Shown one piece after another: positions 16,085 through 24,537 of a stretch of DNA of 64,000 bases; the stretch's first letter is position 1; each line of letters opens with the position of its first letter. Made by a program: the position numbers and the translations under genes. The stretch lies in NCBI GenBank assembly GCA_963422285.2, contig CAXXJO010000002.1, positions 558,001 to 622,000 on the forward strand, given 5' to 3'. The notes below the pieces were generated by a model, which worked only from the letters and a program-made list of their open reading frames with translations, did not search any database and was not told the origin of the DNA. The DNA is from VXYL01 sp963422285 (lineage in GTDB: Bacteria; Pseudomonadota; Gammaproteobacteria; Pseudomonadales; Azotimanducaceae).

Positions 16085-19000
16085 ATGCTCGAACGGGTCT
16101 TGATCAGCAACCGTGGCGAGATCGCCATTCGCATCGCCAAGGCGGCGTCCGCGCTCGGCATGGAGTCCGTGGGCGTCTACGCGCCGGCGGATTCGCTGTC
16201 CTTGCACACCCACCTCGCCACCGAAGCGCGGGAGATCGGCAACGGCGGCGCCATGGATCCAGTGCGCGCCTACCTGGATGCCGAGGCGCTGGTGCGGATC
16301 GCCAAGGAATGCGACTGCGACTGCGTCCATCCCGGCTATGGCTTCCTGGCGGAGAACGCGCCGTTCGCGCAGCGCTGCGCCGCAGAAGGCCTTGCCTTCG
16401 TCGGCCCGCCGCCGGCGGCGCTGTCCTTGTTCGGCGACAAGGTGCGCGCCCGAGCGCTGGCCGAGCGGCTTGACATTCCCGTGGTGCCCGGCAGCGCGGC
16501 ACCGCTGGCCTCATCGGATCAAGCCTTGACGCCGGCGACAGAGCTGGGCTTCCCCGTCATGCTCAAGGCGGCAGCCGGCGGCGGCGGCCGAGGCATGCGC
16601 GTGGTGAACTCCGCAGCTACGATGGCGGAGGCGTTCGACCGCTGTCGCGGCGAAGCCGAAGCGGCATTCGGCAATGGCGCGCTGTTCGTCGAGAAGCTCG
16701 TCCAGCGACCACGCCATATCGAAGTGCAGGTGCTGGCGGATGCCCACGGCAACATCGTCCACCTGCACGAACGGGACTGCTCGGTGCAGCTTCGCAACCA
16801 GAAGGTGGTGGAGATCGCGCCGGCGCCGGGGCTTGACGAGAAGATGCGGGGACGCATCCTCTCGGACGCGGTCAAGCTGGTGCGGGCAGCGGCCTACGTC
16901 AACGCCGGCACGGTGGAGTTTCTCATCGTCCCGGAGACCGGCGAGCACTTCTTCATCGAATGCAATCCACGCATCCAGGTGGAGCACACCGTCACCGAAC
17001 AGGTGACCGGCGTCGAGCTCGTGGAAGCGCAGTTTCGCATCGCCGCCGGCGCCAGCCTCGCTTCCCTGGGGCTCGGCAGCCAACAGGCCGTGGGCCAACC
17101 GCGCGGATTCGCGGTACAGGCTCGCGTGGTGGCCCGGGGCGCGGGTACGCTAAGCGCCTACAAGGAGCCATCGGGGCCGGGTGTGCGCGTGGATGCCTGC
17201 GGCTATCTGGGCTACGCGCCGCCGCCGCAGTTCGATCCGTTGCTGGCCAAGGTGGTGGCGTCGAGCTCGTCGCCGTCCATTGCTGGCGCAGTGGATCGTG
17301 TGCGCCGGGCGCTCGACGAGTTCCATATCGACGGCCTCGCCACCAATCTCACCCAGCTCAAAACGATTCTTGCGCATCCTGCGGTACGCGGCGGCGACGC
17401 CCGCACCACCCTGCTGGCCGAAGAACCGGACTTGCTGTCCGCGGCATCGGACGGCAATGGCAACGGCGCCCTGACGCTGCTGCAACAACAGGCCACCGTC
17501 ATGGGCGTTTCCCCGGCGAGCGGCGCCGGCTCGATGCCGGCGGTCGAAACCACCGTGGCCACGCTGGACGCAGCACCCGGACAGGAGGCCGTCGTCTGTC
17601 CCATGGCCGGCTCGGTGCTGGAAATCCGCGGCCGGGAGGGCGATCGCGTCGTCGCCGGCGAATCCTTGCTGATCGTCAGCGCCATGAAGATGGAATCCCA
17701 AGTGGCTGCGCCCTGTGCCGGCGTGGTGGCGGCGGCGCAGCCGTTGCAGCCGGGCGATCGGGTGGAGACCGGGCAGGTATTCGCCGTCATCGCGCCGGCA
17801 GCCGGCGCCGAACGCCCTCGGCAAGACGAGGCAGACACCTGGGCGCCGCTGCTGAACGATGTCGCCACCATGAAAAAGCTCGCCATCAAGCGGCTGGCAC
17901 CGGGCTCCAACGACCCTGGCGTCGTGCGCCAGCGCAGTCGCGGCAAGCTCACCTGCCGGGAACGCATCGAGGCGCTGCTCGACGCAGGCAGTTTCCGGGA
18001 AGTGGGCAGCGTGGCCGGGTTCGCCTCCTACGACGAGGACGGCGCCATCACCGCCTTCACTCCGGCCAACCACATCGGTGGCTGGGGCAGGATCGAAGGC
18101 CGCCCCGCCGTGGTCTGCGCCGACGACTTCACTTCCCGTGGCGGCCATGCGGACGGCGCCATCGGCGCCAAGGCCGGCTACCTGGACCGACTTTCCCTGG
18201 AACTGCGCATGCCGTCCATCCGCCTGCTCGACGGCTCCTCCGGCGGCGGCAGCGTCGCCGCCATGGTGCCGGCGCAGAAGAAGGAAGGCGAGAGCAAGGC
18301 CAAGGAGAGCAGCGGCGCCATCAAGGCCGGGCGGCCGCGGGTAGCCGGAGGCGGCGGTTCGTTCCTGCCCGGACACCTCGGCAGCGCCATTTACACCGAG
18401 CAGCTGACCACCGTGCCGGTGGTGAACATGCTGCTCGGCAGCGTGGTCGGGATCGGCGCGGCGAAGGCCGTGCTGGGCCACTTCGCCGTCATGGTGCGCG
18501 ACATCGCCCAGCTGTTCGTCGCTGGCCCGCCAGTGGTGCGACACGCCATGGGCTACGACATCAGCAAGGAGGATCTGGGCGGTTGGCACATCCACTGCCG
18601 CAACGGCTCGGTGGACAATCTGGCCGAGACCGAGGAGGAAGCCGCGGCGCTGACCCGGCGCTTCCTCTCCTACTTGCCGTCGAGCGTCTACGAGACGCCG
18701 CCGGTGCTGCCGCCGAATCGGGACGATCCGCCGGATCGACGCGAGGAGGAACTGTTCGGTCTCATCCCGCGCAAGCGCACCACCACCTTCGACATGCGCA
18801 AGGCCATTCGGCTGATGGCGGACGGCAGCCCTCGGCCGGGGAGCGGGAGAGGGAACCCCTCCCACGACGACAGTTCGTTCTTCGAGATCGGGCCGCTGTG
18901 GGGCACCGACCAGATCACCGGCTTCGTGCGCTTCAACGGCCATCCCATGGGCGTCGTCGCCTCGGACAGCCAGCACGCCAACGGCGGCGCGCTTACCGCC

Positions 19001-19543
19001 GACGGCTGCCGCAAGCTGACTCGCCACCTGGATCTGTGCGACCTGTTCCACCTGCCTGTTCTGAACCTGATCGACAATCCGGGCTTCGCCGTCGGCATCG
19101 AGCACGAGATCGCCGGCACCATCCGCCGCGGCGGCGAGTGGATGGTGGCCTTCTCCCAGGTCGCCGTGCCCGTCTTCACAGTGGTCATGCGGCGCAGCTT
19201 CGGCGTCGCCGGCAACAACTACGCGACGCCGCGCTCGCGTCCCTCCGTGCGCGTGGCGTGGCCGGCCGCGGACACCGGCGGCATCCCCCCGGAGGGCGGC
19301 ATCGAAGCCGCCTACAAGCGCCAGCTCGCCGAAGCCGAGGATCCCCGCGCCCTGCGCGACGAGCTGATGGCGCGCATCGAGACCGCCCGCGGCCCGGTGG
19401 GGCCGCTGTCGAAGTTCCAACTCGAGGAGATGATCGATCCCCGCGACACCCGACGGCTGATCTGCGAGTGGCTGGAAACCGCCTGGCGGCTGGTGTCGCA
19501 GCCAGCGCAGCTGGTGCCGAGGCGGTTGCAGTTCCGGCCTTGA
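16085..19543 (+). CDS. Single-chain biotin-dependent acyl-CoA carboxylase (BC-BCCP-CT fusion)
   Basis: 1152 residues carrying a whole carboxylase. Residues 1-450 are biotin carboxylase (ISNRGEIAIRI, KAAAGGGGRGM ATP-grasp loop, FIECNPRIQVEHTVTE). Residues 500-580 are biotin carrier, with the biotinylated Lys535 in AMKME. From about 590 to the end is the carboxyltransferase (crotonase-like) with FTSRGGHADGA, LLDGSSGGGSV and DNPGFAVGIEHE. The enzyme makes malonyl-, methylmalonyl- or longer carboxyacyl-CoA from acyl-CoA, bicarbonate and ATP. Most bacteria split these functions over two or more genes; single-chain forms exist (for example the mycobacterial long-chain acyl-CoA carboxylase). Substrate length cannot be told. 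Parts of its CT region recur at 22.3 kb. Confidence 0.92.
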   Translation: MLERVLISNRGEIAIRIAKAASALGMESVGVYAPADSLSLHTHLATEAREIGNGGAMDPVRAYLDAEALVRIAKECDCDCVHPGYGFLAENAPFAQRCAAEGLAFVGPPPAALSLFGDKVRARALAERLDIPVVPGSAAPLASSDQALTPATELGFPVMLKAAAGGGGRGMRVVNSAATMAEAFDRCRGEAEAAFGNGALFVEKLVQRPRHIEVQVLADAHGNIVHLHERDCSVQLRNQKVVEIAPAPGLDEKMRGRILSDAVKLVRAAAYVNAGTVEFLIVPETGEHFFIECNPRIQVEHTVTEQVTGVELVEAQFRIAAGASLASLGLGSQQAVGQPRGFAVQARVVARGAGTLSAYKEPSGPGVRVDACGYLGYAPPPQFDPLLAKVVASSSSPSIAGAVDRVRRALDEFHIDGLATNLTQLKTILAHPAVRGGDARTTLLAEEPDLLSAASDGNGNGALTLLQQQATVMGVSPASGAGSMPAVETTVATLDAAPGQEAVVCPMAGSVLEIRGREGDRVVAGESLLIVSAMKMESQVAAPCAGVVAAAQPLQPGDRVETGQVFAVIAPAAGAERPRQDEADTWAPLLNDVATMKKLAIKRLAPGSNDPGVVRQRSRGKLTCRERIEALLDAGSFREVGSVAGFASYDEDGAITAFTPANHIGGWGRIEGRPAVVCADDFTSRGGHADGAIGAKAGYLDRLSLELRMPSIRLLDGSSGGGSVAAMVPAQKKEGESKAKESSGAIKAGRPRVAGGGGSFLPGHLGSAIYTEQLTTVPVVNMLLGSVVGIGAAKAVLGHFAVMVRDIAQLFVAGPPVVRHAMGYDISKEDLGGWHIHCRNGSVDNLAETEEEAAALTRRFLSYLPSSVYETPPVLPPNRDDPPDRREEELFGLIPRKRTTTFDMRKAIRLMADGSPRPGSGRGNPSHDDSSFFEIGPLWGTDQITGFVRFNGHPMGVVASDSQHANGGALTADGCRKLTRHLDLCDLFHLPVLNLIDNPGFAVGIEHEIAGTIRRGGEWMVAFSQVAVPVFTVVMRRSFGVAGNNYATPRSRPSVRVAWPAADTGGIPPEGGIEAAYKRQLAEAEDPRALRDELMARIETARGPVGPLSKFQLEEMIDPRDTRRLICEWLETAWRLVSQPAQLVPRRLQFRP

Positions 19544-19624
19544 TGGGCATATGACTCTGCCCGGAGTTGCGGCTTACAGCCTAGTTGACCGACGCATTGC
19601 CTGTCTGATGGCCGACTGTTCGCG

Positions 19625-20170
19625 CTATCCCGCCCGGCACGGCCCACTTCGGTTCCTGCCGAACTGAGGTCTGCTGTTATACACATGCTGCATCCGTCGC
19701 TGGAATGCCCAGTGGATCCATTGTTGGACCGAGGACGTGTTCCATGGATCAGGCCAGTGGTATATGTGTGCGAATGGGACTGCGCCTCCACAGTTGTCAG
19801 CCAATCTAGGCGGCACTCTATAGAGACTATACTCTTGCTCGAAATCCGGATGAGTCGGGAGCAAGATGCCCAATAAGCCACACCTCGCATTCCTCTTGGT
19901 GTTACGCAAACTTGATCCGATCTCCCAGTCGACGTGCTTTCGCTGCCAAGTACATGTGCCTACGAGCGCCACCGTCACGGTGGCATCGGCGCTGAAGTCG
20001 TCGCGGATCTTCTGGCGGATGGTCTCCGTATTTCCGTAGGGATCTATATCTCCGTCATCAACCGACTTGTCTACGATGCTGTTTCCCATCATGCGACAGA
20101 AGATATTCTTGTAGTATTCATCCTCATGATGGAAGCTGACGAACGTCTTGTGAATCCTGGTGGCGACCAT
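19625..20170 (-). CDS. TIR-like protein (DUF1863/MTH538 type), ThsB-like
   Basis: About 181 residues. The N-terminus KTFVSFHHEDEYYKN is the start of the MTH538 TIR-like fold (strand A, then a charged helix). Next come ETIRQKIRDDF, a VTVALVGTCTW strand and RKHVDWEIGSSL, with the conserved Trp-Glu at the putative NAD-processing position, then GLLGILLP. Thoeris ThsB proteins belong to this fold; they process NAD to signal to a SLOG-bearing partner. The ATG at 20170 overlaps the stop of the SLOG gene (TGATG), so the two are translationally coupled. The C-terminal 20 residues look unstructured. The gene is convergent with the carboxylase, 81 bp away. Confidence 0.8.
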   Translation of the reverse strand: MVATRIHKTFVSFHHEDEYYKNIFCRMMGNSIVDKSVDDGDIDPYGNTETIRQKIRDDFSADATVTVALVGTCTWQRKHVDWEIGSSLRNTKRNARCGLLGILLPTHPDFEQEYSLYRVPPRLADNCGGAVPFAHIYHWPDPWNTSSVQQWIHWAFQRRMQHVYNSRPQFGRNRSGPCRAG

Positions 20171-21051
20171 CACGCACCCTCTTTCGTCAACGATGGAGCC
20201 CTTCCCATACCCTTCGAGATCAGGCTCAAAGCGGCCTCTACATCCGTCATCTCGAACAATTTCTTGTTGTCCGCTTCATCAAGGCCGTTGTCCGAGGACA
20301 GCCTGTCAAGGCCGAACTCCAGTAGAGGCTCTGCAAGTCCATCCATTGGCATTTGAGGCGATTGCCGATTTTGTCCTCTCAAATGAGGTGCAGGGGTCAA
20401 GGCGGCAGCACCAGAAAATTCGTCCAATGCAGGGTCGCCGACGAGTGCGGCGCACACAGCCGCAGTCGCACCGCCGAATCCGCCGATAAGATACAGCGGC
20501 TTACGCATCTTTAGCGCGAAATAGGCCTCCTCCGCAATGCCGGCGTAGTATCCTTGATATCCTGTGGTCTTTCCGCCCAGGCAAATTCGGCATCCCGGAC
20601 TCAACAGCTCGGTAAGGCGACGCCGAAGCGCCCAGAATTCAACGAATTTTTCTTCCAGCAAGGTAGAACGCACAGGATTTTCCACACAGTCCTGAATAGA
20701 AACGACCTCGAGTACGTCAGGAGCATCGAGAAGAGCATCGGATGCGATCTCGCTGATCGGCAGACCTACGGTTGGGACAAGGTTGAGCATCCGCCGCCGA
20801 GGTCGCGTCTGGCCGCTCGGATGCACACTCGTTCCTTCCGCGATCTCCGCGCAGTCGAGCACCGCCCGCATGACGCCGTTTTCGCGCCAGTCATGTCCGA
20901 ATACCACTCGATAATCCTTGAACAGGAAGTACTGCGCAATCCGGATGACGATTCGATTGATCTGCCGCTCTTCGTAGCCGATCCTATCAGCGTCTTCGCA
21001 CGGAGAGACCGATATTCCGACCGATGCCAAGTCGTTGTTTTCCGTATTCAC
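20170..21051 (-). CDS. SLOG-domain protein (LD-cluster2/SLOG2-like), putative nucleotide-signal sensor
   Basis: 293 residues. VGISVSPCEDADRIGYEE then QINRIVIRIAQYFL, YRVVFGHDWRENGVM, VVSIQDC, ICLGGKTTGYQGYYAGIAEEA and PLYLIGGFGGATAAV follow the SLOG pattern: a Rossmann-like fold with GGxxxG and a GGFGG loop, related to DprA/LOG. The match is to the prokaryotic SLOG cluster found with TIR and caspase-like effectors in conflict systems. Unlike Thoeris ThsA there is no SIR2 domain. The last 60 residues form no domain I recognise. The GTG start is supported by AGGAGG 7 bases upstream. It sits between two TIR-type genes, 15 bp from the first and overlapping the second. Confidence 0.78.
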   Translation of the reverse strand: MNTENNDLASVGISVSPCEDADRIGYEERQINRIVIRIAQYFLFKDYRVVFGHDWRENGVMRAVLDCAEIAEGTSVHPSGQTRPRRRMLNLVPTVGLPISEIASDALLDAPDVLEVVSIQDCVENPVRSTLLEEKFVEFWALRRRLTELLSPGCRICLGGKTTGYQGYYAGIAEEAYFALKMRKPLYLIGGFGGATAAVCAALVGDPALDEFSGAAALTPAPHLRGQNRQSPQMPMDGLAEPLLEFGLDRLSSDNGLDEADNKKLFEMTDVEAALSLISKGMGRAPSLTKEGA

Positions 21052-21066
21052 CGCCTGTCCTCCTGA

Positions 21067-22020
21067 TCACATTTGGTCGTATGCGACGAGATCGATTTCG
21101 ACACCCGAGGCAAGTTTGAGCATGGGTCGTACCGAGCCAATATAGTCCGCGGGCAGCCGCGGGTTCGGATAGGCGACCTTCGCATCGGCGGTGACGTTCC
21201 TGGCATCGAGAGCCTCGCACGCCGTGCTCAACGAGTATATAGATGGCTTGTGTGGCAGAACCTCGCAGTTGTCATCCGCCTGAATATGTATGCGCAGCGC
21301 ACGAAGATGGCTGGCAAGCGCGTGGAGAACGATGCGAATCACATTGCCGTCATGCATCCGGACGACAGGAGCCGCGTCAAAAGGCAGTCTCGCGCTGTCG
21401 TGATACGGTTCAGTACGCAGATCGACGACGAGGATCGGCATCCGGCTGCTTTCGGCCCACAGGTACTCGAGTTGGCACCAAGGGCGATTCTCGTACTCAT
21501 CGGTGCGCAGTGCGATGACCAGCGAGGTCGTTGCCGCATCTTCAAGAGTCTTCTGCCACCGAGCGCCGAGTGGAATGTGCTCGACGTCGTAGAAGTATTC
21601 AAAACTGCCGTCCGAACCGGCTGCCTCGCGCAACCGTCGGAGCATGGCGACTAGCGACAACGCCATTGGAATGCCGTCGATCTTGGCGTGGCTGATGAAG
21701 AGCCGGAGCGCTCCGCCATCGACATCAATCGCACGTTGGAGCATTCGTCGTGCCCGCTCCATGACTCGAAGAGCCGTTGAGACAGGCATCAGCGCAGGTT
21801 CAATGGCATCACTGTCGACTGGACGTTGGATTTCGTCGTCGGTTCGTGGCGGCGGCAGTTCGATAGGTACGATGTTGACATCATATCCGTCGTCCATCCG
21901 ACCTAGAACACTGACGTCGTCGAAGCGCTTGTCTCCCTCCGCGCCGACTACCGCGACAACCGAGCGTCTCGCACCCTTGACGAGTCGATCAAGGGCTGCT
22001 CCTTCGGGCATAGCGTGCAA
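21067..22020 (-). CDS. TIR-domain protein, likely effector or sensor of the cassette
   Basis: 317 residues from the first ATG of this frame. The TIR domain occupies about residues 100-210: LRLFISHAKIDGIPMALSLV (strand A/helix), FYDVEHIPLGARWQKTLEDA (BB-loop region), SLVIALRTDEYENRPWCQLEYLWAE with the Glu expected at the NADase site, and MPILVVDLR. About 80 N-terminal and 100 C-terminal residues have no family I know. The true N-terminus is probably upstream to 22187 in another frame, so the gene as it stands may be broken or contain a sequencing error. It is the first gene of the TIR - SLOG - TIR-like operon. Confidence 0.78.
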   Translation of the reverse strand: MHAMPEGAALDRLVKGARRSVVAVVGAEGDKRFDDVSVLGRMDDGYDVNIVPIELPPPRTDDEIQRPVDSDAIEPALMPVSTALRVMERARRMLQRAIDVDGGALRLFISHAKIDGIPMALSLVAMLRRLREAAGSDGSFEYFYDVEHIPLGARWQKTLEDAATTSLVIALRTDEYENRPWCQLEYLWAESSRMPILVVDLRTEPYHDSARLPFDAAPVVRMHDGNVIRIVLHALASHLRALRIHIQADDNCEVLPHKPSIYSLSTACEALDARNVTADAKVAYPNPRLPADYIGSVRPMLKLASGVEIDLVAYDQM

Positions 22021-22187
22021 GTCGAGTACTCTAATCTGCAGGCATTGTCGAGATACGTGCTCGCTGCGTTCACGGGGCCGGCGGTTCCTTCAAAGGCCAA
22101 TCGAAGCATATCCGCATGGGCCTTCGTTTCGGCATTGGCGTGATCGCGCACGAGGATGATTTGAATCGGCGTCTCCATCCAATGCAT
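22021..22187 (-). other. Out-of-frame N-terminal piece of the TIR gene
   Basis: From ATG 22187 the frame reads METPIQIILVRDHANAETKAH and ADMLRLAFEG, a typical beta-strand-then-helix opening. It then diverges, while the TIR frame takes over with QCLQIRVLDLHAMPEGAALD. A frameshift between about 22040 and 22100 would join both into a protein of roughly 370 residues. The TIR frame itself has a stop just upstream (TGA near 22089), which confirms it cannot extend on its own. Confidence 0.5.
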
Positions 22188-22216
22188 AGTAGTCCCATGT
22201 AGCTTGAGGCATCAAG

Positions 22217-22245
22217 GTCTTACCGGCGTGCGTTAAGCTTGGCAA
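22217..22245 (-). promoter_or_regulatory. Possible sigma-70 promoter of the TIR cassette
   Basis: On the minus strand TTGCCA (22245-22240) and TAAGAC (22222-22217) are separated by 17 bp, about 30 bp before ATG 22187. The -35 box matches 5 of 6 and the -10 box is weak. Confidence 0.25.
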
Positions 22246-22313
22246 GTGGATGTTCGTTCCCCATCCAGCGCGGCGTAGACGACCCTCTCAGTGCCATCGA
22301 ACCGCTGTTTTTG

Positions 22314-22680
22314 CGAGTACGGCGCAGCTTCGGCGTCGCCGGCAACAACTACGCGACGCCGCGTTTGTGCCCGTCGGTGCGCGTGGTGTGGCCGGCCGCG
22401 GACATCGGCAAGGAAAATCTGGACCGCTGCACAGCCGCTGCCGCAACGGCTCCGGGGACAATCTCGCCGACACCAAGGAGCAAGGAGAAGGCTACGGCTC
22501 CAACCTGGAGCTCCCTCTCCTAGCTGCCGTCGAGTGCCTACGAGACGCCGCCGGCGCCCGCGCCTAGCCGGGACGATCTCCGAATCGGCGCGAGCAGGAG
22601 CTGTTCAGTCTCATTCCGCGCAAGCGCGCCACCACCTCCGACATGCGCAAGGCCATTCGGCTTCGGCAGCTTGGCACATT
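22314..22680 (+). pseudogene. Rearranged fragment of the acyl-CoA carboxylase CT region
   Basis: Block 1 (22321-22410) reads RRSFGVAGNNYATPR and on, and is nearly identical in DNA to 19191-19280 of the carboxylase gene (about nine mismatches in 90 bp). Block 2 (about 22424-22675) matches 18586-18830, including CRNGSGDNLAD, a shifted YETPP stretch and IPRKR.TT.DMRKAIRL. The order of the blocks is reversed relative to the intact gene, and several frameshifts are present. It cannot encode a working protein. Confidence 0.75.
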
Positions 22681-22807
22681 CACGCACTAGCACGCGCTGG
22701 CGCACGCTGGCCGAGACGCCCGGCTGCTCGCAAAAAGCGCACACCGCACTGGCGCTTTCGTATGACACCGCTTATGTTTGCGGCTTTGTTCTTCATGGAT
22801 ACGCACG

Positions 22808-23554
22808 ATGAATCGCGTCAAAGACTTGCTCGAGGCTGGCCAGACTGCCATCGGAACCACTGCTAGCACCAACAGCGAGGTGCGTTTCCTCGCCAACTCG
22901 GGCTTCGACTTCATCCTCTTCGACACCCAGCATTCGACCGACGACATCAAAGGGCTGGCGCGGGCGGTTTCCGCCACTAGGGGTTCCGACGCAAGTCCCA
23001 TCGTCAGAGTAGGGGATCTCCGTCCCGATCAAATCTGCTATGCCCTGGACATAGGAGCCAAGGGGATCGTCGTTCCCATGGTGAATACTCCAGACGAAGC
23101 CGCCGACATGGTGCAGTGGTGCAAGTATCCGTTCGAAGGAGCCAGGAGCTCGGCTGGCATGCGCGGCGAGTGGGGCGAGTTCAAGAACTATCGCGAATAC
23201 ATGGATGCCGTGAACGAGCAATTGCTCATCGTTCCCATGATCGAGACCCAGGAGGCCCTCGACGGCATCGACGACATTGTCGCCGTTGCCGGCATCGACG
23301 TTCTGCTGGTGGGGCCCTCCGATCTCTCCATCAATCTCGACGTCCCGCTGGACTACACAAGCGCCAAGTACCACGCCGCCTTGGACAAGATCGGGGCCTC
23401 GTGCAAGGCGGCGGGGGTGGCGGCAGGCATGTTCTTCGTGCCGCCCGGCATTTCGCCCGCCGAACTGATGGCGAAGGGATTCCGTTTCTTTACCTTGCCT
23501 TGGGCTGCTTGGGCTGCACAGGGCATCCGCAGCGGCTTGGCCGGCGTCAAGTAG
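22808..23554 (+). CDS. HpcH/HpaI-family aldolase
   Basis: 248 residues of the class II pyruvate aldolase (TIM-barrel) family, which cleaves or forms 2-oxo-hydroxy acids with a divalent metal. Recognisable are the start RVKDLLEAGQTAIGT, FDFILFDTQHSTDD (base and substrate loop), PIVRVGDLRPDQICYALDIGAKGIVVPMV, IVPMIETQEAL with the metal-ligand Glu, and VGPSDLSINL with the metal-ligand Asp. The physiological substrate is unknown because no aromatic-degradation genes are adjacent. The ATG at 22808 fits the family start. Confidence 0.85.
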   Translation: MNRVKDLLEAGQTAIGTTASTNSEVRFLANSGFDFILFDTQHSTDDIKGLARAVSATRGSDASPIVRVGDLRPDQICYALDIGAKGIVVPMVNTPDEAADMVQWCKYPFEGARSSAGMRGEWGEFKNYREYMDAVNEQLLIVPMIETQEALDGIDDIVAVAGIDVLLVGPSDLSINLDVPLDYTSAKYHAALDKIGASCKAAGVAAGMFFVPPGISPAELMAKGFRFFTLPWAAWAAQGIRSGLAGVK

Positions 23555-23766
23555 AGCAGGCCGCGCGCTCGAACGGCCGACGCCACAAGGCCGATGCCGA
23601 TTGTCGTCGCCCAGGCGGCCCTTTCGGCGTTGCGCGAGTCGATTTCGACAGTGGGATTGCTGGACTTTGGCGCTCGCCCCACACGGGATAGGCCCCACCG
23701 CAGATCGACCAAGGGGGCTCGGTTGGCGGACAGACAAAGCCATCGCCCCCGGCGAAGTCGCGGCGG

Positions 23767-24537
23767 CTAGTCGTCGCGGCTGTCGTGCCGCAATCGGCCT
23801 AGCTGCGCCCGCAGCCGGGCGACCTCCGCCTCGGCAGCTGCGGCGCGTCCCTCGGCCGCTTCGCGGGCGGCGGCTTCGGCCGCACCCCGGGCTTCCGACT
23901 CTCGGTAGGTGCGCAGGAACTCCCCAGTCGACGGCTCTCGCCAGCGCAGTTCCCGTTCCTCCCCCGCCACGCACAGATCCTGGCCGAGCACCTCGCTGCG
24001 AACGCCCCGCGCGCCGCCCGGCAGAATCGTCTCCGGCAGCGCCCGGCACGACCCGTCCGCCAGCGCGAACCCCTGCAGATGCGGCCGCAGCGCGCCGTCC
24101 GGGTCGTACAGGAAGTACTCCCGAACCCCCAGCGCGGCGTAGACGCCCGGCTTCTCCTTCACGTCCTTCGTCCGCGTCTTCCTGGACACGATCTCCAGCG
24201 CGAAGTCCGGCGTCCGGCCGTCCTCCCGCCACACCACGAACGACCGCCGCGGACGGTCTCGACGCTTCGGCGCCACGAACGCCACGAACAGGTCCGGCGA
24301 CGCCATCGACCAGCCGCGCCTCGACTGCGGATCGGGGTAGTGGACGAACAGGTTGCAGCCCACGAAGACGTCCGGGCGGCGCGCGCGCTTGGTCTTCAGC
24401 ACGCTGCCGCCGTGGCTCCGGCTGTCCTCGTGGCGGACGCTCTCGGACGCCTTCTGGCTCTCCGAGGGCAGCTGCTCCTCGCCGAGGTCGAGATGGGAGA
24501 AGCGGGAAGATCGCTTGTGCGCCAAGGCTTCGGCCAT
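23767..24537 (-). CDS. Uma2-family (DUF820) putative endonuclease
   Basis: 256 residues. The PD-(D/E)XK-like core is readable: RRPDVFVGCN, then TPDFALEIVSRKTRTKD with the D...E-x-S pattern, followed by KPGVYAALGVREYFLYDPDG. The C-terminal 45 residues are an Ala/Glu/Arg-rich coiled coil ending in LRAQLGRLRHDSRDD. Uma2 proteins are abundant in cyanobacteria and in uncultured symbiont genomes; their role is not established. The ATG at 24537 has GGGAG 7 bases upstream. It is convergent with the aldolase gene. Confidence 0.82.
   Translation of the reverse strand: MAEALAHKRSSRFSHLDLGEEQLPSESQKASESVRHEDSRSHGGSVLKTKRARRPDVFVGCNLFVHYPDPQSRRGWSMASPDLFVAFVAPKRRDRPRRSFVVWREDGRTPDFALEIVSRKTRTKDVKEKPGVYAALGVREYFLYDPDGALRPHLQGFALADGSCRALPETILPGGARGVRSEVLGQDLCVAGEERELRWREPSTGEFLRTYRESEARGAAEAAAREAAEGRAAAAEAEVARLRAQLGRLRHDSRDD

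Noticed and set aside
17150..19420. Long minus-strand frame within the carboxylase gene
   Set aside because: Antisense shadow without motifs or ribosome-binding site.
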